Source: a virus. From it: DNA of 31,150 nucleotides. Both the position numbers and the translations under genes were made by a program. Positions within the stretch are counted from its first letter, which is position 1, and each line of letters starts with the position of its first letter. The notes under the pieces are model-generated. The model was given only the letters and a program-made list of their open reading frames with translations. It was not told where the DNA came from and did no database searches. This document shows positions 8,030 to 17,074 of this stretch, piece after piece. The stretch is from IMG/VR virus record IMGVR_UViG_3300037042_002528, positions 1 through 31,150 of that record. One strand, written 5' to 3'.

Positions 8030-8551
8030 ATGGGAAATGTAGTTCAAAATACTGGTGTAAACTATTCGTTATATTATAACGTATTGGAATACTTCAAAAC
8101 AATAATGGATAACCATCCATCTATTGATGCTGTAACGCAAGGTAATATCTTTGAAATAGATACTGATGAATTTCCATCCTATCCAATTGGTAACATTTTA
8201 ATTAATGCTACACGATTTGAAGATTCACAAACAATTTATACTTGTCAACTTACAATTGCTGATAAAGTTAAATTAAAGAATAATGAATCAGTAGGTAAAT
8301 TCAATAAAGATATAATTCCATTTTATCGTAATAATGATGCAGTTGATATTCATGCAAATACATTAGCTATTCTTAACGATTTACTTTCATACACACAATA
8401 CGCTGTGAATAACTTTGATATAGATGGTGGAATTGATTGCCAAGCATTTGCTGATACATTTGATAATGGTTTAGCTGGATGGGTAGCTACATTTGATTTA
8501 ACTACGCATAATGCTAGACCGAGATGTATGTATGATTTATATCCATTCTAA
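8030..8551 (+). CDS. Neck/tail-terminator-like protein
   Basis: The 173-residue alpha/beta protein contains 'YNVLEYFKTIMDNHPSI', then strands 'YPIGNILINATRF' and 'TIYTCQLTIADKV', a helix 'ANTLAILNDLLSYTQYAV', and a final strand 'GWVATFDLTTHNARPRC'. This fold order (helix, strands, helix, strand) resembles tail-terminator or head-completion proteins, and such a gene is expected between connector and gp10-like protein. The stop overlaps the next start (TAATG at 8549-8553), which shows translational coupling. The assignment comes mainly from gene order. Confidence 0.5.
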   Translation: MGNVVQNTGVNYSLYYNVLEYFKTIMDNHPSIDAVTQGNIFEIDTDEFPSYPIGNILINATRFEDSQTIYTCQLTIADKVKLKNNESVGKFNKDIIPFYRNNDAVDIHANTLAILNDLLSYTQYAVNNFDIDGGIDCQAFADTFDNGLAGWVATFDLTTHNARPRCMYDLYPF

Positions 8552-8961
8552 TGAAAGAATTCAGACAAGTTGCCGATTCGTTTAGGACACTAGCCAAAAC
8601 CTATATGATAAACAGGTCTAAACCTGCGTATAAGACCGGTAATTTATTTAATACAGTTGGTTCTTTTAACACAACTGATAAGATGCTTAGTTCAAAGAAA
8701 ACTAAGACAGGTACAAAGATTAAGATAGAAACGCCAAAAGTATATATTACTTTGAATTATGCTCCTCCTGGTGCAGAATATGGTAAGTTTGTGGAAGAAG
8801 GTACAGTTAAAATGAAGAAAAGACCATTTGCTGAGGAAGCTGCCAATGACCCATTATTAAAGAGACAGATAGATAACGCAGTTAATGGTATAATACAAAC
8901 TACTGTAATAAATGCCATTGATATAGGATTAAAAAGAGCATTTAGAAGGTTACCATCGTAA
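8551..8961 (+). CDS. HK97 gp10-like neck protein
   Basis: The 136-residue basic protein contains 'YGKFVEEGTVKMKKRPFAEEA'-type sequence at about 75-95. This matches the signature of the HK97 gp10-like family (Y..fvE.GT..m..rPF...A). The N-terminus has 'NRSKPAYKTGNLFNTV', the usual 'tG.L..s' segment of that family. In siphoviruses it lies at the head-tail joint and precedes the tail genes, as here. It starts on the TAATG overlap with the preceding gene. Confidence 0.68.
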   Translation: MKEFRQVADSFRTLAKTYMINRSKPAYKTGNLFNTVGSFNTTDKMLSSKKTKTGTKIKIETPKVYITLNYAPPGAEYGKFVEEGTVKMKKRPFAEEAANDPLLKRQIDNAVNGIIQTTVINAIDIGLKRAFRRLPS

Positions 8962-9009
8962 CCATCCAATACAAAATCGTTTTTGTTGGTTAAAAGATAA
9001 AAGATTACT

Positions 9010-10176
9010 ATGGCTTTGAATATAACTCAATATCCAGCAACCGCATCTTTAGCACAATCGCCTATGGCGTTTACGGTGTTTGAGAATACAGCTGTTGTAT
9101 TAAGTTCATCATTTCAGTATTACGCTGATTTATACTATTGGACTGGTTCAGCTAATGCAAAACCTGCAGTACCTGAATATGTACTTACGAAGTATCCAAA
9201 CGATTCCTTTCGTGGCATATTTGATGTAAGCAGAATAATGAATTCTACACTTACTGATTTAGCATTTGCAAATACTTCAAATGTTAAATACTATGCAGTA
9301 GATTTCTATTGGCAATATCAAAGCGGAACAACTTTTATTACAGGTTCGCATGTATCTAGCTCAGCATATAAAGCATTAGATGGATACGCTATATTTCAAG
9401 AACCAATTAATCAACAAATTACATCTAAATCAGTTCATTGGCCTATAATGAGTGATGGACCTGTATCTCAATCTTTTTTAGATGATACTAACGGATGGAT
9501 GACAGTTTTTACTGGTACTGCTGGAGCATCTCAACCAACCCGAATGGTTTATTCAGGTTCGTTAGGTAATGGTTCAATTAACGTAAGTAGCTCATTATCA
9601 TCTTCACAACAAACACAATATTTTCCTATTGGACCTTTATGTAGTGATTTTCCATTAAACGTATTAACGGATACATTTAGTGTACAAGCTTATAATGGTT
9701 CAACTCCATTAGGTTCTTCTATTAATTTTACAGATGTTTGTTTACAAAAGTATCCTAATGTTAGAATTAAATGGAAAAATAGATACGGACAATTTGATTA
9801 CTTTAACTTTTATTTAGTTAATAGACAATCATTCCAATCTACTAAGAGAACATACCAACCACAATTAGGAACATGGCAAAGTACTGGTTTATCTTATCAA
9901 AATTATGATAGTTCTAACTTAAATTATCTTTCAGATAGTAAGCAAACTCTAAGTGTTAATTCAGATTACATAGATGATGATTACAACAACATATTAAAAC
10001 AATTGTTAGTAGCAGATGAAATCTATTGGGTATATGAACAAAGTTCAACAACTGAAACTGTTAGACCAATTACAATTAGAACTGATTCAGTTACATTCAA
10101 AACAGGTGTAAACGATAAATTAGTACAATACGCATTTGATTTTGATTGGGGACAATCTTATAAATTAATTATATAA
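9010..10176 (+). CDS. Tail protein, distal-tail or baseplate region
   Basis: The 388-residue, beta-rich protein has many aromatic residues (Tyr, Phe, Trp) and few charges. It opens 'ALNITQYPATASLAQSPM' and has 'FRGIFDVSRIMNSTLTD', 'PNVRIKWKNRYGQFDYFNF' and a C-terminal 'DKLVQYAFDFDWGQSYKLI'. The segment 'W.N+YGqfDyf.F' is one I associate with tail proteins of Bacteroidota phages that lie before the large baseplate gene. Its stop overlaps the next start (TAATG at 10174-10178). It is probably a distal tail or baseplate component. A TTGGTTAAAAG sequence, related to the WTTGTTAAAW motif, occurs at 8986-8996. Confidence 0.55.
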   Translation: MALNITQYPATASLAQSPMAFTVFENTAVVLSSSFQYYADLYYWTGSANAKPAVPEYVLTKYPNDSFRGIFDVSRIMNSTLTDLAFANTSNVKYYAVDFYWQYQSGTTFITGSHVSSSAYKALDGYAIFQEPINQQITSKSVHWPIMSDGPVSQSFLDDTNGWMTVFTGTAGASQPTRMVYSGSLGNGSINVSSSLSSSQQTQYFPIGPLCSDFPLNVLTDTFSVQAYNGSTPLGSSINFTDVCLQKYPNVRIKWKNRYGQFDYFNFYLVNRQSFQSTKRTYQPQLGTWQSTGLSYQNYDSSNLNYLSDSKQTLSVNSDYIDDDYNNILKQLLVADEIYWVYEQSSTTETVRPITIRTDSVTFKTGVNDKLVQYAFDFDWGQSYKLII

Positions 10177-12185
10177 TGGGAATAGTTACAACGCAAGGTT
10201 TCATTTTCAAACTAGTGGCAAATGGTGAAATCTTAGACCTTTTTGCTGATGAAGAAATAAAGCTATCCGATAACGTTACAGGTCTTTTTGACTTGGGTGT
10301 TATTCCAGCTGATTTTACTCGTCAACTTTCTTTGCCTGGTACTAAAAAGAATAACGCATTCTTTGAGCACGTATATGATATATCAGTATTTAATCCTGAT
10401 ACATTTGCTACAAATATTAAAGTACCAGCTTACTTAGATTTTGATGGTATCTATATTTCGCAAGGATACCTACAATTAAATAAAGTAAATGTAATAGCTA
10501 ATAAATTTATTGATTCATACGAAGTAACTCTTTTTGGAGCAGTATCTTCTTTTGCTAAAACAATTACAAATACATACCTTACTCAATTAAGTACATTAGA
10601 CAAATACAACCACACTGCATCTTATGAAAATATTTCAGCAAGTTGGGGTGGTAATTTATTTAGTGGTGATATAGTTTATCCTTTAGCTGATTATGGTAGT
10701 GGATACCAATATACATCAGGCCAATATGAATTGTTTGGTATGGATGATATAAATGGTTCATTAACATCACAAAACTTCAAACCAGCAATCCGTATGAAAA
10801 AAGTATGGGATGCGATATTTGAATATGCTGGATACACTTATAGTAGTTCATTTTTTAATGAACCATTCTTAGATGATGTTTACTTAGTTTGTAATAACTC
10901 ATTAAAATACCCTGAATTTGCAGGTGTTGATTTAGAAGGATATGGTAAAATAAAAGTAGGAGCAATATCTGGAAGTGGGATGACCGATATAGTTTTGACA
11001 GAAAATACATTTGTTACACTACCTTGGTATAACTCATTCTCAGACCCTCAAAACTTTTATAATAATGGTGCATACGAAGTAAAAGAAAGAACTAATCTAT
11101 CAGGTATACTAAATGTAAATCTAAATGTAAGTTGTTCTGCAAATAATATGCCTGGTACTTTAACAGCAAATGGTACATGGCAAATACAAATGATAGAAAC
11201 AGGTAGTTCTACACCTTACTCACTTCGTGCAATACAATCTTATATATTTTTTTTTGACCAATTACAAAATAGTAGGAGTGGTGGAATCAATACAACATAT
11301 CAATTACAAACTGAATTTTTAATGGATGATATACCTCCGGGTAATTATTATTTCCAATTAAAACAAAGACCTAACTTTCCTGCACCAACTGCTCAACCAA
11401 AAGTAACATTAGACCCGTTAGGAACAACTAAATCTTATTTAGAAATAAGAGAAGTAAAACAAGCTGGTGATGGTAGAATTATGGATATTATGAGTAATAT
11501 GCCATTTGCTACTAGTGGAATTAAATTAATTGATTTTATTAAAGGAATTCAAAAGAAATTTAACTTAGTAATATATCCATCTAAAACTCAAAGAAATGAG
11601 TTTATAGTTGAAACATTTAACACATGGTATCAACAAGGTGAGATAAAAGATTTTAATAGATACATAAATTTAGATGAAAAGATAGAAGTAATTCCAGCTA
11701 ATAATTTAGCTGTAAACGAACTTAACTTTGGTGATGCATTAGACCAAGACTATGTTTCTCAACAATTTAGTAAAGCAGCAAATAGAGAGTATGGTAAAAC
11801 ATATTATGTAGATACTCAAAACTTTTTCTCACAAGGTAAGTTTGAAGTTAAAACAACTTTAGCATCATCTCCTTTATTACAAATATCTGGAACTGGATTA
11901 TCAGGTTCAGTATCTGGATTAAGTCCAAGTGTAAGTCAATATAGTGCAGGTAATTATAAATTTGTTAGTTCAAATAACCCTTTTGATGTATGTTATAGTC
12001 CATTTGAATTTGAAATGTTTACTTTAGATGGTATGATTTCGCCGAATCAAATTGCATACTATGACCAATATGGTGCAGTAGCAATTAAAGGATACAAATA
12101 CTTTACCTATGGTGGTGGTAATGAAATTTATGAAATGAATCCAGCTACAGGTGAAATACTATATGGAACTGGAAATTTCTGCTAA
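10176..12185 (+). CDS. Large tail tip/baseplate protein
   Basis: The 669-residue protein has an N-terminal domain (about 1-130) with 'LSDNVTGLFDLGVIPADFT' and 'LPGTKKNNAFFEHVYDI'. This resembles large tail proteins of Bacteroidota phages that carry 'ip.dFT..f.lP.T..N...F'. The middle is beta-rich and Gly/Ser/Asn-rich. Residues about 430-470 carry 'MPFATSGIKLIDFIKGIQK' and 'FNLVIYPSK', which look like a hub-type fold. It is coupled to the gene before and followed after 15 bases by another tail gene. It probably forms the baseplate hub. No lytic or peptidase motif was recognised. Confidence 0.55.
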   Translation: MGIVTTQGFIFKLVANGEILDLFADEEIKLSDNVTGLFDLGVIPADFTRQLSLPGTKKNNAFFEHVYDISVFNPDTFATNIKVPAYLDFDGIYISQGYLQLNKVNVIANKFIDSYEVTLFGAVSSFAKTITNTYLTQLSTLDKYNHTASYENISASWGGNLFSGDIVYPLADYGSGYQYTSGQYELFGMDDINGSLTSQNFKPAIRMKKVWDAIFEYAGYTYSSSFFNEPFLDDVYLVCNNSLKYPEFAGVDLEGYGKIKVGAISGSGMTDIVLTENTFVTLPWYNSFSDPQNFYNNGAYEVKERTNLSGILNVNLNVSCSANNMPGTLTANGTWQIQMIETGSSTPYSLRAIQSYIFFFDQLQNSRSGGINTTYQLQTEFLMDDIPPGNYYFQLKQRPNFPAPTAQPKVTLDPLGTTKSYLEIREVKQAGDGRIMDIMSNMPFATSGIKLIDFIKGIQKKFNLVIYPSKTQRNEFIVETFNTWYQQGEIKDFNRYINLDEKIEVIPANNLAVNELNFGDALDQDYVSQQFSKAANREYGKTYYVDTQNFFSQGKFEVKTTLASSPLLQISGTGLSGSVSGLSPSVSQYSAGNYKFVSSNNPFDVCYSPFEFEMFTLDGMISPNQIAYYDQYGAVAIKGYKYFTYGGGNEIYEMNPATGEILYGTGNFC

Positions 12186-12200
12186 AATAAAATAAACTAT

Positions 12201-13499
12201 ATGTCACAATCAATACCAATATACATACCAACTTACATTTCAGACGCAACATACAATCCGTCTAGAGTATTACCAAGATTATTATTTTATAATGGAATGC
12301 TTGAATGTCAGCCTTGGTATTTTGACAGCGGTTCATCTGCTTCACCAGCAGCAACAGCAAAAAAACAATTTGCATTTCCTTACTTTGATAACTACAATGT
12401 AGTATCAGGTTCTTTTCCTACAACTGATTCTAAATCCCTTTTGTTTTTTAATGAATCTGCTGTATATGGTGAAGTTCCAACAAATTCGTTATATAATGAT
12501 TATTGGGAAACTTATGTTGAGTTACTCTATAATCCACGCACTAGATTGTTGAACGCTTCAGCAATCATTCCCTTAGCAGATTATTTTAAGATGGAATTAA
12601 ATGATGTAGTACAATTTAGAGGTAACTATTATCATCTTCGTGCAATTAATGATTATAATTTGAAAAATGGAGAATGTGCAATTCAATTGCTTGGTCCTAT
12701 ATTACCGGATGCTTTACCGTTTGCCAACCCTGTCGTACCAACTACAACTACTACAACTACTACAACCGCAGCACCTGCAACAGTTAAAATACACGTTGAA
12801 GAATATAATGCATCTCCAACTGCATTCTTTGATTTAAATGTATTTGCTAATGGTGTATCATATTTCTTTAGTGGTGATTTTACTCAATCAGTAGCACCAA
12901 ATACTTCAATTGTTGAAATGGAAGTTGCACAAAGTAGTCCATCACAAAACTGGGGACCTTATTTAACAGCAAGTGCAACTATGACAATTACTGATAATGG
13001 TTCTAATATATTTAATAATACATCAACTTATACAAGTGGAAGTCCAAATTATTCAGTAACATCATCTGTTAATTTCTTAAGTGGACACACATATATTGTT
13101 TCAGCATCTAATCAACCTATTACATCAACTACAACTACTACTACAACATCTGGCGGTGCTACATTAGCATGGAGTTATAGTGAAACAGGTGGAGCTAATG
13201 GACAAATGGATTTATATGTAAATGGTTCAGTTGTTGAAAGTAGAACTAGTACAGCAAGTGGGACTAGAACTGTATATGTTGGAGATACAATTTATGTAGA
13301 ATTGCAAATAGTGACTGCATGTGGTCCAGGTGATACACACGCAAATATTGAGGTAAATGGAAATATATTAACTGACAACGATTGTGCTAATAATGCAGGT
13401 GTATCTTTAACTACATCAACATATACAGTAGTAAGCGGTGATATAGGTAGTACATTGACGGTGAATACATTCGCATCATGTGATGGTGGATGTTTATAA
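12201..13499 (+). CDS. Tail tip protein with poly-Thr linkers and two C-terminal modules
   Basis: The 432-residue protein has a clear modular build. Residues 1-170 form a tail-attachment domain ('YWETYVELLYNPRTRLL', 'IPLADYFKMELNDVVQFRG', 'AIQLLGP'). A Thr linker (PTTTTTTTTTAAP, about 178-192) follows. A beta-sandwich-like module covers about 193-310. A second linker (STTTTTTTSGG) follows, and the last module (about 325-432) has three Cys near 'VTACGPG', 'NDCANN' and 'ASCDGGCL'. The conserved N-terminus probably docks on the baseplate and the variable modules point outward, as in receptor-binding proteins. The modules themselves are not recognised. Confidence 0.58.
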   Translation: MSQSIPIYIPTYISDATYNPSRVLPRLLFYNGMLECQPWYFDSGSSASPAATAKKQFAFPYFDNYNVVSGSFPTTDSKSLLFFNESAVYGEVPTNSLYNDYWETYVELLYNPRTRLLNASAIIPLADYFKMELNDVVQFRGNYYHLRAINDYNLKNGECAIQLLGPILPDALPFANPVVPTTTTTTTTTAAPATVKIHVEEYNASPTAFFDLNVFANGVSYFFSGDFTQSVAPNTSIVEMEVAQSSPSQNWGPYLTASATMTITDNGSNIFNNTSTYTSGSPNYSVTSSVNFLSGHTYIVSASNQPITSTTTTTTTSGGATLAWSYSETGGANGQMDLYVNGSVVESRTSTASGTRTVYVGDTIYVELQIVTACGPGDTHANIEVNGNILTDNDCANNAGVSLTTSTYTVVSGDIGSTLTVNTFASCDGGCL

Positions 13500-13510
13500 A
13501 ATAAAATGTT

Positions 13511-14446
13511 ATGCAACAAACACGATTTATATGTGCTCAACCAGCCAACAATTATTATACTTGGCAAGTTGAAGTATTAATTAATAACTTCATTAAGCAT
13601 GGAGTAAACCCAAATCAGATTGATATATTGGGTGCAATAAACAATGGACATGTGCCTGATGATTGGAGAAGACTTCAATCTCATTACAATACCGTTCGTT
13701 TCTTTTTCTATGAGGATACTAGAGAAGATTATTCCTACATCCCATCAATCTATTTTAACTTAATGAAACAACATCTTAAAGCATACCCTGCTTTAAAAGA
13801 TGAGTGGTTATTTTTACATGATAGTGATATTGTGTTTACTCGTCCGCCTGAATTAAATTGGACTAGAAATAACAACACATGGTATATGAGTGATACAAAC
13901 TCATACATAAATTACGATTACATACAACAAAAAGGAAATCACATATATGAGGATATGTGTGACATAATTGGTATAGATAAACAAATACCTAAGCTAATGA
14001 ATAATCATTCAGGAGGCGCTCAGTATTTGATTAAGGGAGAAGGATTTGAGTTTTGGGATAAGGTAGAGAAAGATGCAATTAAAATGTATGCTTACTTTAA
14101 TTCAGTAGAGCATTTACATATTAAGAAAGCTGATTGGGATTATCCAATACAAAAGTGGACAGCGGGTATGTGGAGTTTATTATGGAACGCATGGTTGTTT
14201 GGACATCCTACGCAAGTGGATGAAAGAATGTCATTTGGATGGAGTACTGATAATGTAAGTTCAGTTGAAAAGTATTGGATATTACATAATGCCGGGGTGA
14301 TGGATGCTGATAGTGGAATGTTTCACAAAGCATCTTACATTAATAGATTACCATATAGTGATGAATTAATAGTAGATGAGAATAAAGCAAGTACATACTA
14401 TTGGCAACAAGTAAAAGAAACAGCTAAAAAAACAATATTGTTATGA
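13511..14446 (+). CDS. Putative GT-A glycosyltransferase with DSD motif
   Basis: The 311-residue protein has a GT-A look: an N-terminal 'RFICAQPANNYYTWQVEVLINNF' strand-helix unit, 'NQIDILGAINNG', then 'EWLFLHDSDIVFTRPPE' with a DxD motif (D104-S-D106) for metal and nucleotide-sugar binding. Later comes 'HSGGAQYLIKG', like the acceptor-loop Gly-rich segment, and 'WTAGMWSLLWNAWLFGH' plus a late 'WILHNAGV' His. The overall order resembles peptidyl Ser/Hyp glycosyltransferases in general style. It sits in the tail operon and overlaps the methyltransferase gene by four bases (ATGA). The substrate may be tail proteins or a host glycan. Enzyme class fairly clear; acceptor unknown. Confidence 0.62.
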   Translation: MQQTRFICAQPANNYYTWQVEVLINNFIKHGVNPNQIDILGAINNGHVPDDWRRLQSHYNTVRFFFYEDTREDYSYIPSIYFNLMKQHLKAYPALKDEWLFLHDSDIVFTRPPELNWTRNNNTWYMSDTNSYINYDYIQQKGNHIYEDMCDIIGIDKQIPKLMNNHSGGAQYLIKGEGFEFWDKVEKDAIKMYAYFNSVEHLHIKKADWDYPIQKWTAGMWSLLWNAWLFGHPTQVDERMSFGWSTDNVSSVEKYWILHNAGVMDADSGMFHKASYINRLPYSDELIVDENKASTYYWQQVKETAKKTILL

Positions 14447-15042
14447 GTGTAAAAGAAAAGTTTACAGAGATTTACGAAAAGAATCTATGGTGTTCACCTG
14501 AAAGTGTGAGTGGTGGTGGTTCAGAAATGCAAAATACAAAAGTAATTCGTAGAGAATTGCCTGTATTAATACAAAAATTTGGTATCACATCTATTTTAGA
14601 TATTCCTTGCGGAGATTGGAATTGGATGAAAGATGTAGATTTATGTGGAGCATCTTACATAGGTGCAGATATAGTAGAACCATTGATAGGATTAAACAAA
14701 GCAAACTACACAAATGTTGATTTTAGGGTGCTAGATTTAATCAATGACCCACTACCTAAAGTAGACTTAATCTTTACCAGAGATTGCTTAGGACACCTAA
14801 GTAATGATAATGTATCAAAGGCTATAAGAAACTGTCAGGAGAGTGGCTCAAAATACCTCCTGGCTACATCCTTTACTAAATGGGATATGAACCCTGATAT
14901 AGAAGATGGTGGCTGGAAGTGTATAAATCTAATGATACCTCCATTTCAGCTAAATCCAATTTATCTAATAAATGAAGATTGTCAGGAAGGATACCCTCAT
15001 TATAACGATAAGTGTATGATTCTATTCCAATTAAACCCTTAA
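14443..15042 (+). CDS. Class I SAM-dependent methyltransferase
   Basis: The 199-residue protein has SAM methyltransferase motif I 'ILDIPCGDWNWM' (about 51-62), motif II 'YIGADIVEPLI' (about 72-82), an acidic segment 'FRVLDLINDPLP', and 'DLIFTRDCLGHLS' (motif IV region). The N-terminal 'SVSGGGSEMQNTKVIRRELP' and C-terminal 'DKCMILFQL' agree with a methyltransferase family common in phages and in polysaccharide gene clusters. It overlaps the glycosyltransferase by four bases, so the two enzymes are made together. This suggests methylation of the sugar that the upstream enzyme adds. Methylation of a protein or small molecule is also possible. DNA methyltransferase motifs (DPPY/NPPY) are absent. 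Confidence 0.75.
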   Translation: MSVKEKFTEIYEKNLWCSPESVSGGGSEMQNTKVIRRELPVLIQKFGITSILDIPCGDWNWMKDVDLCGASYIGADIVEPLIGLNKANYTNVDFRVLDLINDPLPKVDLIFTRDCLGHLSNDNVSKAIRNCQESGSKYLLATSFTKWDMNPDIEDGGWKCINLMIPPFQLNPIYLINEDCQEGYPHYNDKCMILFQLNP

Positions 15043-15067
15043 TCACAAAACCCAACTTAAATGTTAA

Positions 15068-15223
15068 ATGGATATGATAAAGACTGTAATTGATTTATTG
15101 AACTTAGGAGAATTTTATGGAGTAAACGAAGATATTGATATTGCCAAAGGTAAATACAAATATCCTCAATCCATAAGCGAAGGAAAATTGTTACTAAAAA
15201 GAATCTGGAAAAGTAAAAAATAA
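15068..15223 (+). CDS. Small protein coupled to the tape measure gene
   Basis: This short frame (51 codons from ATG 15068, or 49 from ATG 15074) reads 'MIKTVIDLLNLGEFYGVNED...KLLLKRIWKSKK'. A stop at 15065 bounds it upstream. Its stop overlaps the tape-measure start as TAATG (15221-15225), the same arrangement as other real gene pairs here, which is the main support. It is a small, basic-tailed helical protein. The place right before the tape measure is where tail-assembly chaperones usually lie, but it is too short for one of those. Function unknown. Confidence 0.55.
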   Translation: MDMIKTVIDLLNLGEFYGVNEDIDIAKGKYKYPQSISEGKLLLKRIWKSKK

Positions 15224-17019
15224 TGGCTGATAATACAACCACATACACCGCAATCATTGATACCCAAGTAAAGGGTGCGGAAGAAGTAGGAGACTTAGGA
15301 GATAAGGCCGAAGAAACAGCCGGCGCCTTTGTCAAACTGCAATTGCAGATTCGTAAAACCCAAAAGGATTTACAGGAAGCAGCTGCAGCCGGAGATAAAG
15401 TAAAATTCAATAAGTTAAGAGCACAATTGGATGATTTGGAAGATGGATTAGAAAAGGTTCAATTCCAATCAAAACAATTTGAAGACCAACTATCTGCGTT
15501 ACCAGGTCCTGCAGGTCAGGCGGGTGGTGCAATTAAAGGTATTGGTGATGCATTCAAAATGATGTTAGCTAATCCAGTTGTAGCAGTTATTGCCGCAATT
15601 GCAGGAGCATTAATCTTAATGAAGAAATCATTAGAATCTACTGCAGAAGGTCAGAAAACTCTTAATAGATTATCGCAAGGATTCTCATCAATATTAGGTC
15701 CTATCTTAGCAATTGTTGAAAAGGTAGCAGTACCCCTATTTAATGGATTTGCAGCAGTGTTAGAAAAAACAGGTCAAGCATTTGCATGGTTTGCTGAAAA
15801 GCTTGGTATATCTTCTGCTAAAATTAAAGAAGCAACTCTATCAGTAGATGAGGTTCAACAAAAAACAAATGAAGCTGAGAAGAAAAGACAAGAAGAATTA
15901 ACTAAGAAGCAAGACGAACAAGCTAAGAAAAGAGCAGAGAATGCAGCTAAAGCAGCTGAAAAAAGAAAGAAGCAAGAAGAAGAAGCAGCTAAGAATTTAG
16001 CAGATGCAAATAAAGTACTAACTGAAGCTTATGTATCTACATTAGAACAAAGAGACCAAGACATATTCAATGCTGGATTAAAACAAAACGAAAGATTAGT
16101 AGCATTAGAAAAGGCTGGTATTAAAGATAAATCTTCAGTAATAGAGCAAGGTAGATTAGAAGTAGCCGCAATCAATAAAAAGTACGATGATGAGGAGTTA
16201 AAGAAGAAAGAAGAAGCTGATAAAGCAAAAGCAGAGAAAGATAAAGAAGCAGCTGATAAAGAAAAAGAAAGAGTTAATAAGCAAAGAGAAGATGATTTAT
16301 TAGGTGTTGATGCTCAATTAGAGTTTGATGCTATGACATTTGACCAAAGGAGAGCATTAATAAATGAGAAAGAACAAATCCTTTTAAGTGAAAAAGATTT
16401 AACTGAGAATCAAAAAACAGCAATTGCTAAAGGAGCAGCAGACCAAAGGAAGCAAATTGATATGGCTGAGTTGGATGCTAAAGCTGAATTACAAAATGCT
16501 CAATTAGATTTAATTGGAAACTTTGGTTCGTTCTTACAACAAATAGCTGGAAAGAATAAGAAGTTAGCAATCGCTGGTATCGTAGTAGAACAGGCAGCAG
16601 CAATTGGAAAGATTGTAGCAAATACGGCAGTAGCTAACGCTAAAGCAGTAGCAGCATTTCCATTGACGGTAGGACAACCTTGGGTTACTATTAATACAAT
16701 ATCTGCAGCATTAGGTATAGCATCTACAATAGCAGGAGCAGCTAAATCAATATCAGCAATTAATAGTAGTGATAATGCAACATCAGCAAGTAGTGGTGGA
16801 GCATCTTTACCACCAGCACCAACCGCACCTACGGTAGCAGGTACACCAGCACCACAAATAGGTGGAACACAAGCGGCATCACCTGGCGCACAAATAGCAG
16901 GTACATTAGCAGCAACCAGCGGAAAGCCCATGAAGGCGTACGTTGTCGCAGGTGACGTGTCATCGCAGCAAGCATTAGATAGAAGAACTTCAAACGCAGC
17001 AACCTTTGGTGGTTACTAA
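15223..17019 (+). CDS. Tail tape measure protein
   Basis: The 598-residue protein has an N-terminal helical region with heptad-like patterns (about 28-95). A hydrophobic segment follows ('MMLANPVVAVIAAIAGALILM', about 113-133). A long Lys/Glu/Ala coiled coil covers about 205-430. A second hydrophobic helical region lies at about 450-520, then a Pro/Ala/Thr/Gly-rich tail. This order is typical of tape measure proteins, which run through the tail lumen, set tail length and help pass DNA through the host envelope. At about 0.15 nm per residue, the predicted tail is roughly 90 nm. The start is fixed by the TAATG overlap. Confidence 0.85.
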   Translation: MADNTTTYTAIIDTQVKGAEEVGDLGDKAEETAGAFVKLQLQIRKTQKDLQEAAAAGDKVKFNKLRAQLDDLEDGLEKVQFQSKQFEDQLSALPGPAGQAGGAIKGIGDAFKMMLANPVVAVIAAIAGALILMKKSLESTAEGQKTLNRLSQGFSSILGPILAIVEKVAVPLFNGFAAVLEKTGQAFAWFAEKLGISSAKIKEATLSVDEVQQKTNEAEKKRQEELTKKQDEQAKKRAENAAKAAEKRKKQEEEAAKNLADANKVLTEAYVSTLEQRDQDIFNAGLKQNERLVALEKAGIKDKSSVIEQGRLEVAAINKKYDDEELKKKEEADKAKAEKDKEAADKEKERVNKQREDDLLGVDAQLEFDAMTFDQRRALINEKEQILLSEKDLTENQKTAIAKGAADQRKQIDMAELDAKAELQNAQLDLIGNFGSFLQQIAGKNKKLAIAGIVVEQAAAIGKIVANTAVANAKAVAAFPLTVGQPWVTINTISAALGIASTIAGAAKSISAINSSDNATSASSGGASLPPAPTAPTVAGTPAPQIGGTQAASPGAQIAGTLAATSGKPMKAYVVAGDVSSQQALDRRTSNAATFGGY

Positions 17020-17021
17020 TA

Positions 17022-17046
17022 TATAAATATATATGTATATATACAA
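17022..17046. other. Alternating AT tract before the protease gene
   Basis: A run of TATATAAATATATATG-type sequence between the tape measure and protease genes. It lies directly upstream of a TTGTTAAAA motif. A similar TATATATA tract precedes the TTGTTAAATA motif at 25329. It may be an easily melted or curved upstream element. Confidence 0.35.
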
Positions 17047-17061
17047 CATTTCATTAGTTAA

Positions 17062-17070
17062 TTGTTAAAA
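17062..17070 (+). promoter_or_regulatory. Putative late-promoter motif TTGTTAAAA
   Basis: It lies only four bases before the ATG at 17075, nearer than the other copies. If it is a true -10 element, the transcript would be leaderless or start inside the gene, so this copy is the weakest fit to a promoter. Confidence 0.3.
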
Positions 17071-17074
17071 CATT

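Noticed and set aside
13292-13567. Minus-strand 91-codon frame
   Set aside because: Overlaps the ends of two well-supported plus-strand genes and has no signal of its own.
13511-15042. DNA hypermodification pair (glycosyltransferase plus methyltransferase)
   Set aside because: No hydroxymethylase or nucleotide-modifying gene is in the window, and the methyltransferase lacks DNA-methyltransferase motifs; protein or glycan modification fits better.
15057-15410. Minus-strand 117-codon frame
   Set aside because: It lies across the small gene and the start of the tape measure on the other strand, both tied by TAATG coupling.
16500-16931. Minus-strand 143-codon frame
   Set aside because: Antisense shadow of the Ala-rich C-terminus of the tape measure gene.
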